From Pseudoips prasinana (Eukaryota > Arthropoda > Insecta > Lepidoptera > Nolidae), in NCBI GenBank assembly GCA_951640165.1, contig OX621260.1, positions 12,418,001 to 12,482,000 of the forward strand: 64,000 bases of DNA. The letters run 5' to 3'. Below are positions 29,747-41,020 of the stretch, in pieces; position 1 is the stretch's first letter; the number at the start of each line of letters is the position of its first letter. The position numbers and the translations under genes are program-made. Under the pieces are notes generated by a model. It was not told the DNA's origin, made no database searches, and saw only the letters and a program-made list of their open reading frames with translations.

Positions 29747-30110
29747 CATAGCCTCGTTGATCTAGTGGTAGCGGTATCACCCGCAGAAAACCAAGTCCTG
29801 GATTCAAATCCTGGGTCGTGCCAAAAATGATTTTGGGACTTTTCTGTACAAAGAAAAATTTCTCAGCATCAGCCCAAAGTCTGAGAATTGGCGGCATTAT
29901 ACCCCCGTGCCTCGGGGAGTACGTAAAACCGTCGGTCCTGTACCTGACCTCTTTCCAGACGTGTCGCTAGGCGTCCTCTCGGATCATGAGAGTGATGGAA
30001 TTGAAAGTGCTCCTGTGTTTGCACACACACTTGTGCACTATAATATGTCCCGCGCAGATGGTTAATCTCTATTGGGACTGGCCGCCGTGGCCTAAATTCG
30101 GCTAGGAAAA
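29747..30110 (+). mobile_element. SINE group E, full-length reference copy
   Basis: The tRNA-like head (gcctcgttgatctagtggta ... ggattcaaatcctgggtc, box B present) ends GTGCCA. Then the 'attttgggact', 'ctcagcatcagcccaaagtc', 'gtaaaaccgtcggtcctgta' and 'ctggccgccgtggcctaaat' body. About 360 bp. Other copies at 38595 (+), 37900 (-) and fragments. Confidence 0.75.
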
Positions 30111-30221
30111 CATTATATGCAGAGCCTACGGCAATCAGATAACTGATAATGTGGATCGTACAAGTCGACGAAGGGAATAAATATCTTTCTTTTTATTGCT
30201 TTTGGAGGCAGAAGAGGTAGC

Positions 30222-30565
30222 GGCCCATCTGATGGTAAGTGGTAACCGTTGCTCATTGACATTCACAATGTCTGGGGCACAACAAACCGCTGCGTGCCGT
30301 GAGATTAATACTCTTTTCAAACCTCGTTTAATGAAGGACATGTCGTAGCGCTGAGGAAACACCGCAGTAGGTAATTTGTTCCATATCTCCCAGAGAACGG
30401 GCAGCACCGTCTCTCTGTGTACCATGACGATCGTACTGCGATCGTCAACCTGACTGCTAAGCGTGGCGATTATGGTATCTCCATCCAAATGATGGAAAGC
30501 ATACCATTGCAATTTTTTATCGGGAGCCCTTAGTCCAGCCGTGGAAGTAATTTGGCTGGCGTACG
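30222..30565 (+). mobile_element. Families G/K composite 3' region
   Basis: 'gcggcccatctgatggtaag' (family-G-like), 'catatctcccagagaacggg', 'gcagcaccgtctctctgtgt', 'tgactgctaagcgtggcgat' and 'cttagtccagccgtggaagt'. The open frame across it on the minus strand is spurious. Confidence 0.45.
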
Positions 30566-30623
30566 TGAGGCGTAGAACAAAAAGAACGGTATTTTTAAAT
30601 TAGTAATATTAAGAGATCATCAA

Positions 30624-30764
30624 GTACAGACGCCAGCATATCAAGCTACCCTAATCTGTCAAATTTCCCCAATTGAAAGTGAACCTTATACTTAGGTGAT
30701 AAAGTTGAAAATCTATCAAAGAAATTGGACAGATTGGGGTAGCTGGATGTGCTGGCGTCTGTAC
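30624..30764 (+). mobile_element. MITE family M, 141 bp
   Basis: Intact terminal repeats gtacagacgccagcatatca / gatgtgctggcgtctgtac. Each side continues inward as agctaccc(c/t)aatctgtc. Arms about 40 bases. Confidence 0.85.
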
Positions 30765-30769
30765 CTACA

Positions 30770-31500
30770 TTTTTACTTCGCTGAAATTGAACTAACACGT
30801 TAGAAATAGCAGAGTAGGTAAAATAATATTTCTCTACCAACACGCTGGTATTATACGAAATCTCCTCCTTTGTATTAATAAACTCGTCGGGATTTATTAA
30901 TACAATATCTCAGAATTGTCCGGCCAATGTTCAATGCTCAAAGCTAATGAAAACCTATTAGTTTGTGCGAGACCGTAAAACATAATTGTTTTCTTGCTTA
31001 ACTTAAATTAAACATGGTAAGGAAGACAGGGTTATTAATATAGCTGTATAGCTAAAGTTTATCATTGCTTTATAGGGTTTAATACTGACCTTTATACGAC
31101 ACTCGGGAGACTCTTAAATTTGGCTCTGACGCTAGATAATTTCTCTTACCTAGTAACGATCTATGTGCTAAATTTGAGATTTATGAGTGTAATGTTTGTT
31201 TATGTCATGGTGTTTTAGCACAATACTCTTTTTTGTATTCACGTAGACTTTAAACAAGTGCTTGTAAATAGTCAGAACATATTTGCAGTAATATAGTTAT
31301 AATACATAATTATTTCGAGGTGCATATAGATGTTTAGGTACACGGATTGTTTGAAATCATTTAGAAATAACATTTCTATTTTTTTATTTTATTTTTTTCC
31401 AAAGTCGGATTAAGAAAAATGCTAACTATTAAAAATTAATTGTCTGTTTCAAGCCTTGTGAAATGTTAAAAAAAGATACATTACAATAAACTGAATTAAG
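30770..31500. other. No gene seen
   Basis: AT-rich and apparently single-copy within the window. No splice-bounded frame, RNA gene or repeat family was recognised. Confidence 0.4.
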
Positions 31501-31587
31501 AATTTTTAGCCATTTGTTTTGGAATCCACGTGTATTTTGGCTATGTTAACTATCTCATTTATGTACAAAAATAGAATTCAAAAATCG

Positions 31588-31646
31588 AATTATATGCAAG
31601 TTGTCTTTGAAAGATCACGTTCTTTCAAAAACAATTTGCATATAAT
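31588..31646. repeat. 26-bp hairpin of pre-miRNA size
   Basis: The arm ATTATATGCAAGTTGTCTTT continuing GAAAGA pairs with TCTTTCAAAAACAATTTGCA continuing TATAAT around loop TCACGT. It has one mismatch and one G-T. Standalone, not in a recognised repeat. Confidence 0.75.
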
Positions 31647-31690
31647 AATTAGATGCAATGCAATAAATACATTACCATATTCATGCAAAT

Positions 31691-31737
31691 ATTCAATCAA
31701 TCAATCAATCAATATATTTAATATTGATTGATTGAAT
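31691..31737. repeat. (attc/caat)n microsatellite palindrome
   Basis: A run of caat/tcaa units meets its complement (attgattgattgaat), giving an AT-rich inverted repeat of about 47 bases. Confidence 0.6.
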
Positions 31738-31874
31738 GAAATAAATCAGAAAAAATATGAATTATTTTAAATAGTAAGTTTTAGTGTTTAGTAAGGTTTT
31801 ATATCTGTATCATTTTAGTTTTTAGGAATCACGCTACTTCTTCGCAAACACGTGTTTGTAAGAATCACAACTTT

Positions 31875-32248
31875 GACTGGCCCTTTGGTGTGATGGTTAG
31901 TGACTCTGCTAAGTCAGAGGTTGTGAATTTGATCCCCAACCAGGACAATTTTATTTAATACTAGCTGTGCCCCGCGGTATTTCCGGCGTTAAACTTTATA
32001 AATTATTGTAGATTGTAGATCACCCCACAAATCTCATTTTTTTAAATATTCAATGTACAGTTTTGACTTTCCTACGATTTTATTATATGTATAGATGATA
32101 AGAGCGATGTTATGTTATGTGTCTGCGTATGAAGAAGAAGTATGTTTATCAGTTTTCTGATGGCCATATTCGACGTACTAAGGTACAGGCTCTACTTAGT
32201 TTGGGATGAGATGGCGGTTTATTAGTTGTGCCATAGTAAATATATTTA
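31875..32248 (+). mobile_element. SINE group B interrupted by a Helitron
   Basis: Head 'gactggccctttggtgtgat' with 'gtgaatttgatccccaacca' to 31960. Then a 135-bp Helitron. The SINE resumes at 32096 and continues 'aagtatgtttatcagttttc', 'ggctctacttagtttgggat'. Confidence 0.65.
31961..32095 (-). mobile_element. Helitron, 135 bp, internally deleted
   Basis: CTAGCTGTGCCCCGCGGTAT at the left and 'tacgattttattatatgtat' then AGA at the right, flanked by A31960 and T32096. Same family as 47791-48110. Confidence 0.65.
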
Positions 32249-32251
32249 TTA

Positions 32252-32559
32252 CTAGCTGTGCTCGCGACTTCGTCCACGTGTTAATTATTTTATTTCGTTT
32301 TTCTTGTTAAATAAACGACTTTTTCTGAAATAAAAGTAGCCTAAGTTACTCCTTATTACATCAGCTACCTGCCAATAAAAGTCCCGTCAAAATCGGTCCA
32401 GCCATTTCAGAGATTAGCCGGAACAAACAGACAGACAGACAAAAATTGTAAAAAATGTCATTTTGGTGTATGTACCGTATATATATTCATATTAATGTAG
32501 TAAAAACCGGTTATTTCAATATTACAAACAGACACTCCAATTTTATTTATTTGTATAGA
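32252..32559 (-). mobile_element. Helitron-like element, 308 bp
   Basis: CTAGCTGTGCTCGCGACTTC at the left, 'aaaatcggtccagccatttc' and 'agagattagccggaacaaac' inside, ends 'ttatttgtatAGA' before T. The class (Helitron or RTE-derived) is not certain. The ends fit a Helitron at A^T. Confidence 0.5.
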
Positions 32560-33309
32560 TTATACACATAACAAAACATAGCACGCTTGGTGATAATTTA
32601 GACTAATAATAATATAGATAGATATTACTTTTGTACGCATTTTTACGTGACTAAAATTATTATTATTATTATACAAAAAAATATCTAGTCCTATTAAGAC
32701 ATCTGGCTAGCTACCTATGTGTAATCGTGTTCTCGAAAACAACTTCTATTATCGGAATACCTAGTTTTATGAGGAAAACGAATGCATCTCAGTCGAGTAC
32801 TAGTGATAATAATCAGAATATTTTTTATTCTAGATGCCATGTCTATTACTTCCATCGACAGTACAGTTACATTGATTTTTTGTAGAGCACTTTCAAATTA
32901 AAAAAATTCATGAGTTAGTATTAAAATCAGTTAATTCAAGTGAAGAAAAATCAACAAGTTGTTAGCTCTCAGCTAGCCTCTCATACGAGCCGACTCCCGT
33001 TAAACTAACACCAGCGCGTGCGCAGCCCGTTACTCAACACCTAAGTTATTGCTTTGTTAACAAGCGGTTTATTACGTGCATTATGTGCAAGTGCACAGTG
33101 GAATCACTAATACTCTATGTCCAGTTACCGGCTGTAGTCTTTATACTACGTGTAACTGTAATAGGTAGTCATATGAAACAGGATTGACAAAACTGTCCAA
33201 CTGTCTGCTCCCGTCAACGAGCACTGTTGCTGACTCGTTTAAAGTTTTTACAGAACGTAATCAACGTTGTTTAAAAAAATCTGGTTTGTTTGGTGTATAC
33301 AAAGGTCAA

Positions 33310-33410
33310 AATAAATCAACATATATTACGCAAATGGAAATTTGTTGGCTTTGCCTATCACTCTGAGAAACAGGTGTGAGTTTATGTATGTATATAAGTA
33401 TAAATAATAA
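33310..33410 (+). mobile_element. LINE 3' tail
   Basis: 'aaatggaaatttgttggctt' and 'gtgtgagtttatgtatgtat' parallel the 3' end of the LINE at 46785-47135. Confidence 0.4.
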
Positions 33411-33539
33411 TACAGTTTAAATAATAATTAATAGGTAATCTTCGCATTTACAAAACCATATCTTAGTGATACTTAACCTAAGCACAAAATAATTTTTATT
33501 TTAAATTACCCTACCGAACATGGGTCCCCATGATCATTC

Positions 33540-33715
33540 GAAACTGGCCAAGTGCGAGTTTTTTGTATTGTTTTTTTTTCTAGGAAAATTTCATAATTCT
33601 GCTTAGGCTCATGAGATACAGTCCGCTGACAGATAGACAGACGGACAAATGGACGGACTGCAGGAACTTAGTTATAGGATTTCGTTAAGTACCGAAAAAC
33701 CTTATAACGTTCCTT
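33540..33715 (-). repeat. Family R copy, minus
   Basis: 'actggccaagtgcgagtttt', 'ggctcatgagatacagtccg', 'gacagatagacagacggaca' and 'taagtaccgaaaaaccttat'. Complement of the family-R ends at 5564-6252. Confidence 0.5.
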
Positions 33716-34079
33716 ATGACTACCAATTTTTGTTACACGTTGTACTATTTTTCATCATATATAAAAACCTCATTTAACTGAACGGTAAATGAATGAATGA
33801 ACCAAACATTAAAAATACTCAAACATACATTTTCACCAATTTAAATCAAAAGCAGCACTTTCGAAACGTGAATCGATACTCACGATTAAATCGTTATTAA
33901 CAATCGAGTAAATAGTACTCGGTATCGGTGGAACGGTGTTCCGGTGAAACAATCTATTTGTATCATCGAGTAGATTATATCGGCCCGTGCCACTTGTGTT
34001 CTAGTGATGGCCACGATTTATTATAACGAGTCAGTGAATAATCGATGTATGTGTGAAGTATCGATATTACTGTCCATAT

Positions 34080-34260
34080 ACGCTATCTCCCCCTAAGGTT
34101 CCCACACCGTTGTGATTTGGAGGGGTACCTATAAGCAGTTAGATGATAACTATTACACAGGTGGGGCAGCTGCCCGGTATATCCCTTAGTCACCTTTTAA
34201 GACACCCCAGGGAGGTTATGGGCATGGAACTGTTCATTTTTCTGCCTAGAAATCACACAG
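34080..34260 (-). repeat. LINE-derived block
   Basis: 'acacaggtggggcagctgcc', 'cggtatatcccttagtcacc' and 'ccagggaggttatgggcat' resemble (inverted) the segment before 5020. Not coding. Confidence 0.3.
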
Positions 34261-34659
34261 CATAATATAACTCGTTGGATCGCAATGGAAAATACTGTAT
34301 CAATAATCAAACATCGCATTTTCGCCCGGATGAAAATATACCATAAAAACAGTATTTTTTGTGTCTACAAATATTACCTTATTAAAAATACTATTTTTAT
34401 TTATGATAGGTTATAGTTGCAAATTTTTGTTAATTACCGTTTAGGTCAAAGAGTTAAATAGTTATGTAACAGCACTATACAAAATGGGGTCAATTTTAAG
34501 AGGGTAAATAAAGGTTTTTCAAACTTGTAATTGTGAGTATTTATTACTATATAATTGTTTCATAGAAAGAGGACCAAACTATAAAGTGGAACTATAAAAT
34601 AGAAATATAGTAGTAATAGTACATCATCTTTATCTAAACTATCGACAGTTGGTCATCTC

Positions 34660-34740
34660 TACCGGCACGGGTAGCGGTCGCGTGCCGGCGCGCCCTCTGT
34701 TGGCGGCAGAAGAAAGTGCGACAGCAGACATACCCGGATT
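34660..34740. promoter_or_regulatory. Short CpG-rich patch
   Basis: 'ggtcgcgtgccggcgcgccc' next to 'tgttggcggcagaagaaagt' in AT-rich DNA, no repeat match in the window. Possible regulatory patch. Weak. Confidence 0.2.
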
Positions 34741-35875
34741 CTTATCAAGCGTTTACTTTAATCGCGGCTCTAACAACATTTATTTACTAGAAAACTTACC
34801 TTCAAATATTGATTATTAGCTATTTATATTATCTGTAGAATGCAGTGGAGATAACGTATCGATAGAACTTTTTTTAAAAAAATTGGCTTTTAATATAATA
34901 TGTAAGTATATTTATTAGGATTAGAAATATTAAAAGAAAATGTAATATGCGATAGAGGATCAGTCTGATATTAGATTTATTAAATAGGCATATATACATG
35001 AAACAAACAAAAAATAATTGGATGTTAAAGTTTTTTGATGTAAGCGGTTGCTTGGTAGAGATAAAGTGGTGATCTTTGCGTGATAGGGACAGATCCCTAT
35101 CAATCAAAATGGCTAACAGTATGGAGCTTCTGTGTCTTCAGTACAAGTGAAGTCATAAGTTAGTAAAACGAGCTTATTTATTTATTTATATTAGTTTCTA
35201 CGAAACATCACGGAGTTAAACTGGTCATGACAAACGTCAAATCTGAGGCGCTTAACCGCCGCAGACACCATGGCTTGGCTCAAAAAATGTTAAGATTTCT
35301 ATGTAAATTGTTTTTTTTAATTGGGTAAACTATCAACATCACAATATTACAATATAATAATGTTTAGGCTATACAATATAATTAAATTAAAAAAATAATT
35401 ATTATGATAATTAATTATCATGACATAAATTAATTATGATCCACACCGTTTACCACAGATGAAGTTAAAACATATGAGTAGGTTAAAATTTAGTTCTAAA
35501 CTATTTGTGTTACTATACAGGTGCAACCTATATTTCATGAGTATACGGTGACTGGCGTACAGACAACATAGAGGTCAGGTGCTATGATTTATGTGTACTT
35601 GTAGGCTTGTTTATTTTAAACACAACCAAACTGTAATGCAGTCAGCCTTCTGGGAACGTTCCCGGTCGACAATTCTCTGTAGGAGCTTATTGACGCCTAC
35701 TGTTATGTAGATGTCGAATACTAATTTAGTTTTCTAACCGTAAGTTAATTTATTTTATGTCCATAAAGTCAATAACTTAGTTAATAATTACTTTGATATA
35801 TATATGAAGAACATACATACTATATACATATATATACTGACCACACTTTAAAAATTAATACATGTCTCTGGGTAT

Positions 35876-35952
35876 TTTAGTAACATAATTGATGGACACA
35901 GAGCATACCCAGACTCAGATCAACTATTTATGGGTCCCACAATTAGCTGTCA
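35876..35952 (-). mobile_element. SINE group D scrap
   Basis: 'cccagactcagatcaactat' and 'ttatgggtcccacaatta', the complement of the group-D centre. Confidence 0.5.
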
Positions 35953-36924
35953 AAGCGACTGTCTAACAGCTGCACAAAAACAGTGGTACAATGTTGTAAT
36001 TAATAAAATAATGGAAACAGGCTTTACTTTGCGGAAATACATTCAAAATACAAAATTTGTATAAGGTTTTAATTCCGCTAATCAGCGGAAGCGAAATTGA
36101 CACTAAATATTAATTTTGTTGTATTTTGTAATTAATAAACCCAATTATTATGTTTTAAAATAACAGTATTGAAGGATAATTTTATTTAATTAACAGACTG
36201 ATTCTTGTTGTTGAGAACTTCTATTAATTGAAGTACACCTGTGTCAGAAGGTCACGTTCATTCATCAATATCCAACACTAAACGGTACATGAGAAGCTTC
36301 TTATGGCTCAAGTATCTTAAATCTAGGTTAGTTAAGGGATAGGTTAAGAGTTATTTTTAGTTTTGTACTTTCTTCTCGCAAGTTCGACTATTTCCCTATA
36401 TTGTACCGTAAATAGAAGAATGTAAAATTAGTGAACACGGCCCCGTTCGTAGCACCTTGTTATTGGGGCACTATCAGACATTCGCATTAGCGGCTCTTTA
36501 TAACTTACTAATGAAACATGCTCCTATACCGTTAGGGTTGAACGGATACTATGGTCTTGCTCTACATTAAGTTAGGTTAGAAAATTCATCTTAAATTAAG
36601 AATACAATAGATACTTAAAGATTCAAGGTAAGGTATATAAAAGATAGGGTTTTAGGCAATTAACTTTAAGTAATTACCTAAAGCCATTGGTTGTTTATAA
36701 TTATAAATAAATCACAATTTAAACGAGTAAAAAAACTCAAAACCATATCATTGTACAATTAAACTTGGAAAAATATCGCAGCATTTTTTGCTTATATTTT
36801 TTCGCGATCTACTAATGATTGTGATTTGACAATTTGGAATTCTTAGACTTGCAGATTTCCTTACGATGTCTTAAGATGTTTTAAGTACGATATAATCAAT
36901 TTCTAACACAATGAATTCAAAATT

Positions 36925-37020
36925 TCGAATAAAGTAAGTGGTTCGAAATATCTAATTCATTTGAATTCGAGATTTCGAACCATTTACTTTTTGAATTCAA
37001 ATGAATTCGAAAATTAAATT
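36925..37020. repeat. AT-rich inverted repeat cluster
   Basis: 'agtaagtggttcgaaat' is mirrored by 'atttcgaaccatttact', and 'aattcatttgaattcga' by 'gaattcaaatgaattcg'. A compact foldback, unassigned. Confidence 0.55.
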
Positions 37021-37339
37021 GTTCGCACCTTGGGTAAGCTACAATATTCAATACCAATTGCATCTTTACAATTACGGACATATTTTGTTCGAATTAAGTT
37101 AGAAATAATTTCTTTACATTACTTATATATACTATTTTATTGGTTGGAGAAAAAGTAATTAATCTTTATAGTTAATTGTAGATTATAAAAGAACAATTTA
37201 AAATTTCCCAGTTACTAGGTGATAAAATTGACGAGCCAATTACAATTAAAACAGATAACATGTCTAATTGCAACTTAAACGAAATTAAACTACTTCAGAA
37301 GGTTTACCCACGTAATATGGTTCCCATGCCATATTAGAG

Positions 37340-37443
37340 GTACAGACCGCACATCCAGCTACCCCAATTTGGCAAATTTATTTAATAGATTTTAAACATT
37401 ATCATAAAAGAATAAGGGTAACTTGATGTGCTCGCGTCTGTAC
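37340..37443 (-). mobile_element. MITE family M, 104-bp deleted copy
   Basis: 'gtacagaccgcacatccagc' and 'cttgatgtgctcgcgtctgt' ends. The inner arms are shortened and degraded. Confidence 0.7.
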
Positions 37444-37519
37444 ATAGCAATATTTTTCAGATGATACGTAAGCCTTTGTTTGTTTGATAGAGATCCATTC
37501 GTATATGATATAGATTGCT

Positions 37520-37742
37520 GTGTGGTGACGGCGGTGAATATCAGAATATCATCACCCCATCTCATCCCGTGAGGGACGTAGATGTGGACCCGAGGGAATA
37601 TCTACCAGAGGTATGTTATGTTTACTATGTATTACTATGTTTCTGCGATCGCTAAGAGTGGCGATTATGGCATATCGCCCACGATGATTCTTGGGGAAGG
37701 CTTGTCCAACGTGGACTTCTTTCAGCTGTAATGATGGATGAT
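37520..37742 (+). mobile_element. Family K repeat
   Basis: 'gctgtgtggtgacggcggtg', 'catcaccccatctcatcccg', 'tggcgattatggcatatcgc', 'gatgattcttggggaaggct', 'tcagctgtaatgatggatga'. Confidence 0.55.
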
Positions 37743-37899
37743 ATATATATGACTGACTGATAATGCGTAATTATTTATTTTCTTACTAACTATTTAAGAT
37801 CGCAGACATAAAAGTTTTGTATAATTATTATACATAGTTCGTAATTTCATAATATATTATTTATACTTATGTCTCCAAGATCTTTGTTGGTTCATAATA

Positions 37900-38250
37900 A
37901 GGTAGGAATTTCGATCACGGCGGCCAGTCTGAATAGAGACTAGCTATGTGCGCGTGACATATTATAGTGCACATATAAGTGCGCAATACAAGGACATTTT
38001 CTATTCCATCACTTTTATTATTCGATGAGATGACTAGCGACACGATCGGAAAGAGGTCAGGTACCAACGACTTTAATTACTCTCCAAGACACCGGGGGTG
38101 TGAATACCGCCAACTGTGAGTCTCTAGGCTGATACTAAGAATTTTTTTTACTGAAAAATACCATCCACATTTTGAGATTTTTAGCCTGACCCGGTATTTG
38201 AACCCAGGACCTCAGCGGTCTGCATTAGAACACGCTGCGGCTAGATTAGC
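37900..38250 (-). mobile_element. SINE group E, full minus copy
   Basis: 'cacggcggccagtctgaata', 'cgacacgatcggaaagaggt', 'aattactctccaagacaccg' and head 'ggtatttgaacccaggacct'. Matches 29747-30110 inverted. Confidence 0.65.
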
Positions 38251-38535
38251 CAACATAGATATATATCAGGTACCTATATATCGCATAACAGGTATCATTA
38301 TTGCACTGCTTTCATCGCAACTAGTTCGGTGGCAGAATTCAGCGCCTTATAAGGATTGCGGATATGCCGGCCTTAGGGAGACCATGATTAAGCTAATTTT
38401 ATACGGAAATTGCTTTTTCTTTTACATTAGTAATTGAATACAATAATTATTCGTTTTCTAAACAGGGTTATTTAAGAAATAAAAGCAAGCACCGAATCAT
38501 ATCGAGTTAGCCGAATAACGTCTAGGAGCCTTTTT

Positions 38536-38594
38536 TGGGAATGCTTACGCATGCCATCCGCAAAAAGATCTTCTGCGAGTGGGTATTTCGGAAT
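38536..38594 (+). repeat. Family H fragment cut by a SINE
   Basis: 'gggaatgcttacgcatgcca', 'tccgcaaaaagatcttctgc', 'gtatttcgga' stops exactly where SINE-E 38595 begins. No continuation is found after the SINE. Confidence 0.5.
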
Positions 38595-38855
38595 GCCTTG
38601 TTGGTCTAGCGGTAGCGTGTTCACCCGCAGAGAACGAGGTCTTAGATTCAAATCCCGGGTCGGACCAAAAGTGATTTTGGGACTATTTAGCAAAAATAAA
38701 ATATTCTCAGCATCAGTCCGAAGTCTGGGAGTTGGTGGTATTATACCCCCGTGCAGTCGGAGAGCACGTAAAGCCGTCGGTCCTGTATCTGACATCTTTC
38801 CGGTCGTGTCGCTAATCGTCCCATAAGATCATGAGAGTATTGGATTAGGATTGGA
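38595..38855 (+). mobile_element. SINE group E
   Basis: 'tgccttgttggtctagcggt' head, box B 'agattcaaatcccgggtcgg', 'ctcagcatcagtccgaagtc', 'gtaaagccgtcggtcctgta'. Confidence 0.7.
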
Positions 38856-38919
38856 TTGTCAAATTAATAATAATTAAGGAGTATAGTTTAATGTTTTGCA
38901 GTTTTAGTTGGAAACTGCT

Positions 38920-39015
38920 GGATGCGAATAGCGCAAGACTGGCAATTGTGGAGATCTTTGGGGGAGGCCTTTGTCCAGCAGTGGACGTCTTTCGGCTGAT
39001 ATGATGATGATAGTT
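38920..39015 (+). mobile_element. RTE-like LINE 3' end
   Basis: 'actgctggatgcgaatagcg', 'gagatctttgggggaggcct', 'ttgtccagcagtggacgtct', 'ttcggctgatatgatgatga'. A clean copy of this tail. Confidence 0.65.
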
Positions 39016-39547
39016 TAATACAATATTTTAACTTAAAGTATATAAACTAGATTTAAAGGCCTACCTCATTCATACGGCCTTGCGTTAACAGGTAGATGTT
39101 GTGAAATAGCTTACCTTAAACTTCGGGTTCGTCTTTTCATCATGTTTGCTTATTTTTTTAAGTATGTAACGACGAAACGTAATACATGGACTACCTCTGA
39201 TGCAAAATCAGATCAACCTTCTCTCATCTTACAAGATTAAGGGTCACCCTAGGAATTACAAGTCCATATCTCTGTCGGCGCGACAAGAAACCTCGTGCGT
39301 TTGTTTGTAACGCTGAATATACATGAGGGTACCTTTATTTGCATCGCCACCAGTGTACACTGCGCATTAGTGTCGGTTATCGCATACCTATTGTTTAATA
39401 CGCGAATGCGTATTTAATACGCAAATGTGTTTATACGCGCGCGTGTATGTTATGTAATGTATTCAATAAGCGAATTGTAATACATGTGCTTGGGAGATAA
39501 TTGAAGGCAGGTAGATAATGTCTTACAGGTATGGTGAGCAGCATTCT

Positions 39548-39775
39548 GATCATCAACATTACGGCTGAAGTCCACAGCTGGACAAGCCTCCCCCAAGAAT
39601 CATCTTGGGGATATGCCAACAATCGCCACGGTAAGATACACAGTAAGATGGCCATCGTACTCAGAAGGCCGTCCTCTGGTAGATATTCCCTCAGGACGAC
39701 TTTTACACCCCCCAAAGGATGAGATGGGGTGATGATATTCTGATATTTACCGCCATCACCACACAACATCACAAC
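39548..39775 (-). mobile_element. Family K repeat
   Basis: 'tccacagctggacaagcctc', 'cccaagaatcatcttgggga', 'tccctcaggacgacttttac', 'gatggggtgatgatattctg'. Reading frames here are spurious. Confidence 0.55.
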
Positions 39776-39789
39776 AACACACATTATTT

Positions 39790-40690
39790 TAAAATGGCTT
39801 AGGATGCTCCTAAGCCATTTTTAAATAGCTTGTCATAAAGATGCTAGGTCCAATATTCCTAAATACGTTGTTAACATCACAACAAATTTAGAGCAAAAAA
39901 AAATTAACTAATAATGCAAAAAAAAAGTAATAGTTTTAATACAACAAACAAAACACAGAGGACATTTGTTTTACGGGGTAGAACTGTGTACAACATTAAC
40001 TAAAATTTTAAAATAATTTTATAAAAATGTATAGATTAATTTGAATTATATGCCGCCTCACTACTACCACAGCGTCCACCTACAACTATTTCTGGGATCC
40101 ATATACAAGGTGTTCTCTTTATCAGTGTATAATATATAACATTAACTTGTAACTTAAGAATAGATTAAGTGCAAGGCGAGAAAAATGGTCAGTAAATAGC
40201 TTGATAACGGAAAGATACCTAAATAATCTTTTCTTAAAAAGACAAAACCTGTCGTTAAAACAAGTGCCTTTGTTTAGTTTTGATGGTTAATAAAATCTAT
40301 CTGTAAAGAAACGTTATTAACCACCAATATATTTAGTTAAACCATAAAAGTATCATAATCAAAACACCATTTACACATCTCCGGGGTTATTACGAACCAC
40401 CATTTACGGGTTAAACAGTCGATAAATCTGTTTGGTCTAATACACCCACCGATGGTATCTATAGCTTTGTGGTGTGTTAGAGGCTAAACGAAGTTGCCTT
40501 TAGCCGATAATACCGTGTTCAGACTAACGAACATTACTGTAAAAGCCTCGTCGTTCACTTGCAATGGTAAAACAATAAAAATATTATTGTTGGACAGACT
40601 ATTTTGAGCTATATTTAATCATACCTTTAAGGTTTGTATTTATAAAAAACAATGAAGAAGTGTTTAATTGCATACTTTTGCGTGATAGGA
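39790..40690. other. No gene seen
   Basis: AT-rich and apparently single-copy within the window. No exon, RNA gene or recognised repeat. Confidence 0.35.
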
Positions 40691-40692
40691 AT

Positions 40693-40832
40693 GTACAGAC
40701 GCCAGCATATCAAGCTACCCCAATCTGTCAAATTTCCCCAACAAAATTAAACCTTATGCTTTTCTGATAAAGTGGAAATTCTATGAAAGAAATTTGACAG
40801 ATTGGGGTAGCTGGATGTGCTGGGGTCTGTAT
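40693..40832 (+). mobile_element. MITE family M, 140 bp
   Basis: 'gtacagacgccagcatatca' and 'agctggatgtgctggggtct' ends. One end is changed to gtat. Confidence 0.8.
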
Positions 40833-41020
40833 ATTGTATGAGCCTAATATTAATAAGTTTCATTTAGGCCTTCACTATAGCATTTTATCAGTATACTTAT
40901 CACGTTAAATTCAATTGTTTAAAAAAAAACACATTATACACACTACCGTGCTTTTGAAACATTGACAAACTGAGAGGAGATGACAAAACTGAGAACATAA
41001 TATTAATATAATATAAAAAT

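Larger units (their letters stand above)
34870..37335. other. Long AT-rich, mostly single-copy interval
   Basis: Apart from a SINE-D scrap (35876) and the small foldback near 36930, no repeat or coding exon was recognised. It is one of the least repeat-laden stretches right of 20 kb and could be conserved intronic DNA. Confidence 0.35.

Noticed and set aside
29747..29822. Functional tRNA gene
   Set aside because: It is the head of a ~360-bp SINE with copies at 38595 and 37900.
30135..30512. 125-codon minus-strand frame
   Set aside because: Lies across a family G/K repeat copied elsewhere in the window.
38472..38826. Frames of ~90-107 codons on both strands
   Set aside because: Both run through a tRNA-derived SINE (group E).
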